Source: Plumapathes pennacea (Eukaryota; Cnidaria; Anthozoa; Antipatharia; Myriopathidae). Taken from it: 64,000 bases of DNA. Shown piece by piece: positions 59,901 to 64,000 of this stretch (within the stretch, counting starts at the first letter, position 1; every line of letters begins with the position of its first letter). The stretch lies in assembly GCA_964036295.1 (NCBI GenBank), contig OZ038463.1:18711069-18775068 (forward strand), given 5' to 3'. A program made the translations under genes and the position numbers. The notes beneath the pieces were generated by a model. The model had not been told where the DNA came from. It saw only the letters and a list, made by a program, of their open reading frames with translations, and did no database searches.

Positions 59901-62900
59901 GTTGAACTTCACACTTAATTCGCTGAATTGAGTTCAGCTCATGTGAAGTACGGCATTTGACCCGGGCCTGACATATTTTTGCCCCATTTAACAGAAAGTT
60001 CATTTGCCGACACTTCGCGCCTGATGTTCTTCCCGTGGCTGTCGCTGTCTGCAAGTGATCGGCACATCTTGTCCGCCACAAGCAGCCGCCTGCAGAGCCG
60101 TAGTGCTTCACTTGTAGCGAAATCCTGTGAGTTCCTCAGTGATGTCCTCTTCAAAGATTTCCCTGCTCAGATCTTTCTTCAGAGACCCAGTGTGTTCCAG
60201 GTGAGTTCAAGTGAAAGAATTTACATTTTTTCCTGAGCTGCAGTAGCTCTCTATTTAAGGCCACGTCACATGAGACAATTTTTCTTGCAACTAACTTGCA
60301 ACGCAATGCCGTTGCAAGATAAGTTACAGAAGAAATTGTGCGTGCATGCGACACCCCCTCTTGGCAGCCTGCAACGCAACAAAAAGATTGCGAGACAAGT
60401 TGCAGAAAGTGTTGAACAATCTTCTACTTTTCGCAACGTTACGTGGTCTTGTTGCACCATGTGACATGTATGTACTTTGCAACTTGCCTCGCAATGCTGT
60501 CATCAACTTCGTGTGACATGGCCTTAATGCATCCTTGTTTGGGCCAATTCACACGGAACGCGACGCGTCACTGCAACAAGTGCACAGCCATCTTTTTGTG
60601 TTAGTTTTACTGTACGTACACAAGCTTAATTTGGAGTTAGCAGGGCTACTGGACTAGTGAGTGATGACTGCCGGCAAGCTGACAAATTCAATTTCATCGC
60701 GCCCTGGTTAGGCGGTGTCCGTCGAAATCCAGCAGTGCTCGACATTAAGGTTTTAGGTTGGTTGCCCTTCAGACTGTAGATTGACTTCAAGCAATAGAAA
60801 GTTTCATAATTTCTGGTTGCCCGAGCCTGAATTTACGTGCCCGACCAAAATTTTTGGTTGCCCCGTGCATAGCGGGCAACCGTTAATGCCAAGCACTGTC
60901 CAGCCGTGGTCGTATTTTACGGCGTTGTTCTGAGTTGTCGCACAGCGCTCCGTGCGATTCAGATCATAGAAAAAGCTCATTTTGTCGAGATATCACGCGG
61001 AGTTGCTTTTAGTGGTCACTATATTGCAATAGCGTGTACAGTTTCTGCCTTACGCGGCTCGTTGTGTGAGCAGGGTGGAATAGCGGGTGCAAGGTCTTTA
61101 AACCACGCCTATATCAGAGCAGCAGTTTTGAGCATTACTCTGTTGTTTACATAGCGTGGGAAAGTAACTTCTGTGTTGTTCATTCCTGTTCCATGGCTAA
61201 AGTTTGTTGTGGAACCTCATAAACAACACACAGCTATTGCCATAGTGATCGTATCACGAGATAGAAACTGTCAGGTGGAATCTGGAGTTGAGGGTATAGC
61301 AATAATTGCAGTGAAATCCCTAACCCTTGTAAACATGTACCGTACATGAACTCGGTATACGAAGCTTTTGACCCCAAGCACCCCCTTCTTCTCTCAGAAA
61401 AGCCATACAGGTAAAATAGTCAGACTCTGGGGGTTTACGTGGTGTTTATGAAGTTGCTCAAGGATGTATGACTTGTTATTACACGACTTCACATTTTGGA
61501 GTGCAAATACGGGCCAAAACGAGTGCAAAGATGGGAGCGTATTGCACTCGTCAGGAACCAGATCAACTGGTTTATTAACTTACGTGATCAGTTTTCGCAA
61601 GCAAAGTTTACGAACGCGTCATTTTTGGTTCCATTTTGCGCGCGGCGAGAATGTTTACCCTGCTTCGTTTGTCGTGTAATAAACAATTTGTTACACGAAA
61701 AGTCGTGCAATACGGCTGTATTTTTACTCGTCAGTTTTATTTTTTCTCGCCTGAAGCAGGCTCGAAAAAATAAAACCGACTAGTAAAAATACTCCGCCGT
61801 AGTGCACTCCTTCCCGTGTAATAACCTCTTTTTATTTTGACTGCATTTTTTCTCAGAGTTTGTTGGAACTGCTGGACGATACAGCTGATGAAGAAGTGTG
61901 TCTACCGCTGTGCTCCATGTTGTGTCTGAGGGACCTCTGTCAACATCTTCATGTCCGCTTGTTGGCACTGTCTGATCCTGTACTGCACTGTCCAGATCAA
62001 GGTGGGTCCAACACTGAAGTAAAACGTACTTTCAGTACATTTACAGCACATACCAACAATAGTGTTGTATCCAGAGCTCGTCACTGCGTCCTGGAACGCA
62101 CAGACTCAGTTTGGACGCAAAAAATACTCGAGCAAATGCGTCCGCCTGGACGCACTCGAAAAGTTCATTGACAAGCGACTCTTTTCAGAACGCGACCCGC
62201 TAAACGGAAAGCCGACGCTGATCCTTCACCACTGATAACGCGTTGGTAAAAGTAACAGCATGGGCCCGTTCCCATTGAGATCACTAAAGTGGGGTCGATT
62301 TGAGGTCGGTAGTTTGGGTGCGGTCGCACTAGACGGTATAATTAATTAGAACTCAGCATCGAGAGCAAGACGACGCGGGCTTCTTTGAAGTCTCGTAGCA
62401 ACTTACCGACATCTTTTGAAAAGTTGTAAATGTCGGCGTTATTTTTGTTAAAGTCACAAGTGCAACCGGGGCCTTACACGGAGCTCGTGTTGGCGCGCGT
62501 TCACGCTGTTGGAAAACAAGTGGCGTACAAAAAATTCTCATCGATCTGAGAAAATGTTGACTGTTCACACTTAGCTTGTGATCTCAGATCGATCTAACAG
62601 CCCGTATATGACCCACGTAAAACGTTATCTTGAAGTAATGATGATGATGCATTTATATAGCGCAAATTCTATCTGCTCTTTATAATGATCTCTGAATTAG
62701 TGATACGGTAATAGAGAACAGTTCACAGCATTTCTCTTTTCGAGAAGTGTGCGAGTTCTTTAAAGTCCCAGGACGGTGGTAATTCAGACAGGAGAGAAAT
62801 CCTTCCTACTTACGGCGCCGGGTTCAGATCCCCAAGTAACGCTGGGTGCATGAACATTTGTATCAACTGTAACAATGCTGTCCCCAGATTGCTGGAAATC

Positions 62901-64000
62901 AAGACTGTCGCCAGAACCCATGGAGAGTGAAGTTCCTGCTGAGCGACACGAGGTGGCGACCAGTGTGCGTGAGAGAGGGGACGGTGGGGTGGGCAGGTGA
63001 GTGTACAATACGTGCATCAAAATAATGTACTGTGTATACAACCAATCACAGATGCTATTAGAAACGCTTTCAGGAGCCAAAGTATTTCGCGTTTAGTTTT
63101 ACTTTGAAGAAGAAACCAATCAGCAGTGCGAGGAAACGCCATCACCACTTGCTTGCTTGCGTGAGAATATCGCAATCGGGTTTTGCTTTTGCTCCAGATT
63201 GGCCAAGAATGCTGCTAAACTTGTTTGGACCAATCCGAACACGTAGCAAACGCAAAACCAAAGAAATTACACGATTACTTTTGACAATTATCCGAAACGG
63301 CTCTTAAAATACCTTTTATCAAAATACACTCCTGTTTCTCCTTTGGGCAAGTTTCTAGTAATTCAGTTTATTGTTTTTAAAAACTGCTTATGCCAGAACA
63401 GTAACCAATCATGAAACACACCCGAGTTTTCACGACCAACCGTATCACGACAAAACAGACCAGTCGCATCAACGACCAGAGACAAAATGTCATCACCTGA
63501 CGAAACCTCTTCACTTGAATTCTGAAGATGACTTCGGCTTAGGTAGTCAAACGTCAGTCAAACGTCAGCAACCTTTCTGAAGACTATCGTACTCTCACAC
63601 GGACGATTACAACCAACATATACTAAAATAGTAAGCTGCTCATCCCAGGGTGCATGGCTTACTGTTGGTTCAGTCATGTACTGAACTCTACAGTTTGTCA
63701 TGAGAAGAATGTATCTGCAACATAATATTCGCTTCACATGAAGTACTGTTGAAAATCTTTCCCATCAGCGAGGACGCGTCCAGTTCCTCAAGTGAACGCC
63801 AGAGCTCGCACTCGACTGTCGAAGAAGACGAGGACCGCCTTGTAACCGAGACACTCAAGTTCAACCAGCTGTCCGTGGAGGAGCTGTGTGTGACGCTGCT
63901 GTCCCGGTTAACTCCCTTACTCCAGGGCAAACTCGGCGGTAACCCCACTGCTGTCACCACACTGGTGGAGTTACTGCACCACGTGCTGGATTTACTGGGG
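56959..64000 (+). CDS. RTTN: Rotatin, N-terminal part, runs off the window
   Basis: Eight exons: 56959-57037, 57295-57482, 57867-58092, 59007-59231, 59995-60200, 61857-62001, 62888-62996 and 63769-64000 (open at the edge). Phases are consistent and the total is 470 codons, about a fifth of the 2,226-aa human protein. Rotatin is a large armadillo-type protein needed for centriole elongation and basal-body and ciliary function, including left-right patterning. The RTTN_N region is clear: [60 protein letters not shown] and [15 protein letters not shown]. Further on come [15 protein letters not shown] and [15 protein letters not shown], then [12 protein letters not shown]. After a serine-rich linker, [19 protein letters not shown] resumes the helical repeats. 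The start gives about 16 residues more than the human N-terminus. Exon 4 is low-confidence in sequence character because a second frame is also open. Introns 4 and 5 are packed with small transposons. Confidence 0.93.
59279..59385. repeat. (TTTTTG)n microsatellite
   Basis: TTTTTG and TTTG units in RTTN intron 4, 47 bp after the exon 4 donor. Confidence 0.95.
59657..59836. mobile_element. MITE with TTA target duplication
   Basis: GGGTGCGTTTCTTTAATAGA and CTAAAAAGAAACACACCC are inverted ends flanked by TTA (59654-59656 and 59837-59839). The interior is rich in GGATC/GATCC words (TGGATCACATGGATTCA). The 3-bp TTA target suits PIF/Harbinger-type elements. Confidence 0.8.
59856..59968. mobile_element. 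Short MITE
   Basis: GGCCCGGGTAAAACGTCGTAC and GTACGGCATTTGACCCGGGCC are inverted ends. The interior holds CTTCACATGAAGTGAAG. Flanking TTA and TGA may be an eroded TTA duplication. Confidence 0.7.
60259..60523. mobile_element. MITE with TTAA flanks
   Basis: GGCCACGTCACATGAGAC and GTGTGACATGGCC are inverted ends, with TTAA on both sides (60255-60258 and 60524-60527), suggesting a piggyBac-type target. The interior is built of TTGCAACGCAA-type repeats in both orientations. Confidence 0.75.
60733..60899. mobile_element. Short element, copy B of a dispersed pair
   Basis: A second copy of the 54,876-55,042 element in the same orientation, with inverted ends CAGTGCTCGACATTAA and TTAATGCCAAGCACTG. 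Confidence 0.7.
61691..61825. mobile_element. Foldback next to RTTN exon 6
   Basis: A palindrome centred on CCTGAAGCAGG: TTACACGAAAAGTCGTGCAA through TTTTTACTCGTCAGTTTTAT on the left mirrors ATAAAACCGACTAGTAAAAA through CCTTCCCGTGTAA on the right. It ends 31 bp before the exon 6 coding start at 61857. One arm is also found at 4739-4860. Confidence 0.75.

Noticed and set aside
1-64000. tRNA, rRNA or other structured RNA genes
   Set aside because: None was recognised by eye; a covariance-model search would be needed to exclude them.

Overview
The window is eukaryotic nuclear DNA: AT-rich, intron-split genes with GT/AG borders, long introns, and many small inverted-repeat transposons. Gene content (ORC6, UQCRFS1, RTTN and a pair of probable gustatory-receptor-like membrane proteins) and repeat types that I associate with anthozoan genomes suggest a cnidarian, probably a coral or anemone. 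The species cannot be fixed from the sequence alone.

Layout. Positions 1-13.8 kb are mostly repeats and terminal-inverted-repeat (TIR) elements, with a few unrecognised coding exons. The clearest of these is a cysteine-rich exon on the + strand at 12.5-13.1 kb that has been split by a 262-bp MITE with a TTA target duplication. From 13,820 to 23,852 on the - strand lies a complete six-exon ORC6 gene (264 aa). Its 7.8-kb third intron holds a 1.8-kb foldback transposon with a 6-bp target duplication and a 3.66-kb minisatellite of 26-bp units. From 25,579 to 31,068 and from 43,464 to 48,022, both on the - strand, lie two paralogous multi-pass membrane protein genes with the same exon phases and two exons of exactly equal length. 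I read them as a tandem duplication, tentatively of the gustatory receptor-like (GRL) 7TM family; their first exons are uncertain. A 5'-truncated non-LTR retrotransposon lies between them at about 41.0-41.98 kb. From 54,020 to 56,720 on the - strand is a complete three-exon Rieske iron-sulfur protein gene (UQCRFS1, 266 aa). It is head-to-head, 238 bp apart, with the 5' part of rotatin (RTTN), whose first eight exons run on the + strand from 56,959 off the right edge.

The genes do not form a pathway. ORC6 acts in replication licensing, UQCRFS1 in mitochondrial complex III, RTTN at centrioles and basal bodies, and the receptor-like pair at a membrane. Joint regulation is suggested only by the UQCRFS1/RTTN divergent promoter. 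The most unusual features are the MITE inside a reading frame, the foldback element plus higher-order minisatellite inside ORC6, the intronic 54-bp repeat that multiplies decoy 3' splice sites beside a receptor exon, and the receptor pair itself. All exon borders were read by eye from frame, phase and GT/AG signals; no alignment or transcript data were available.
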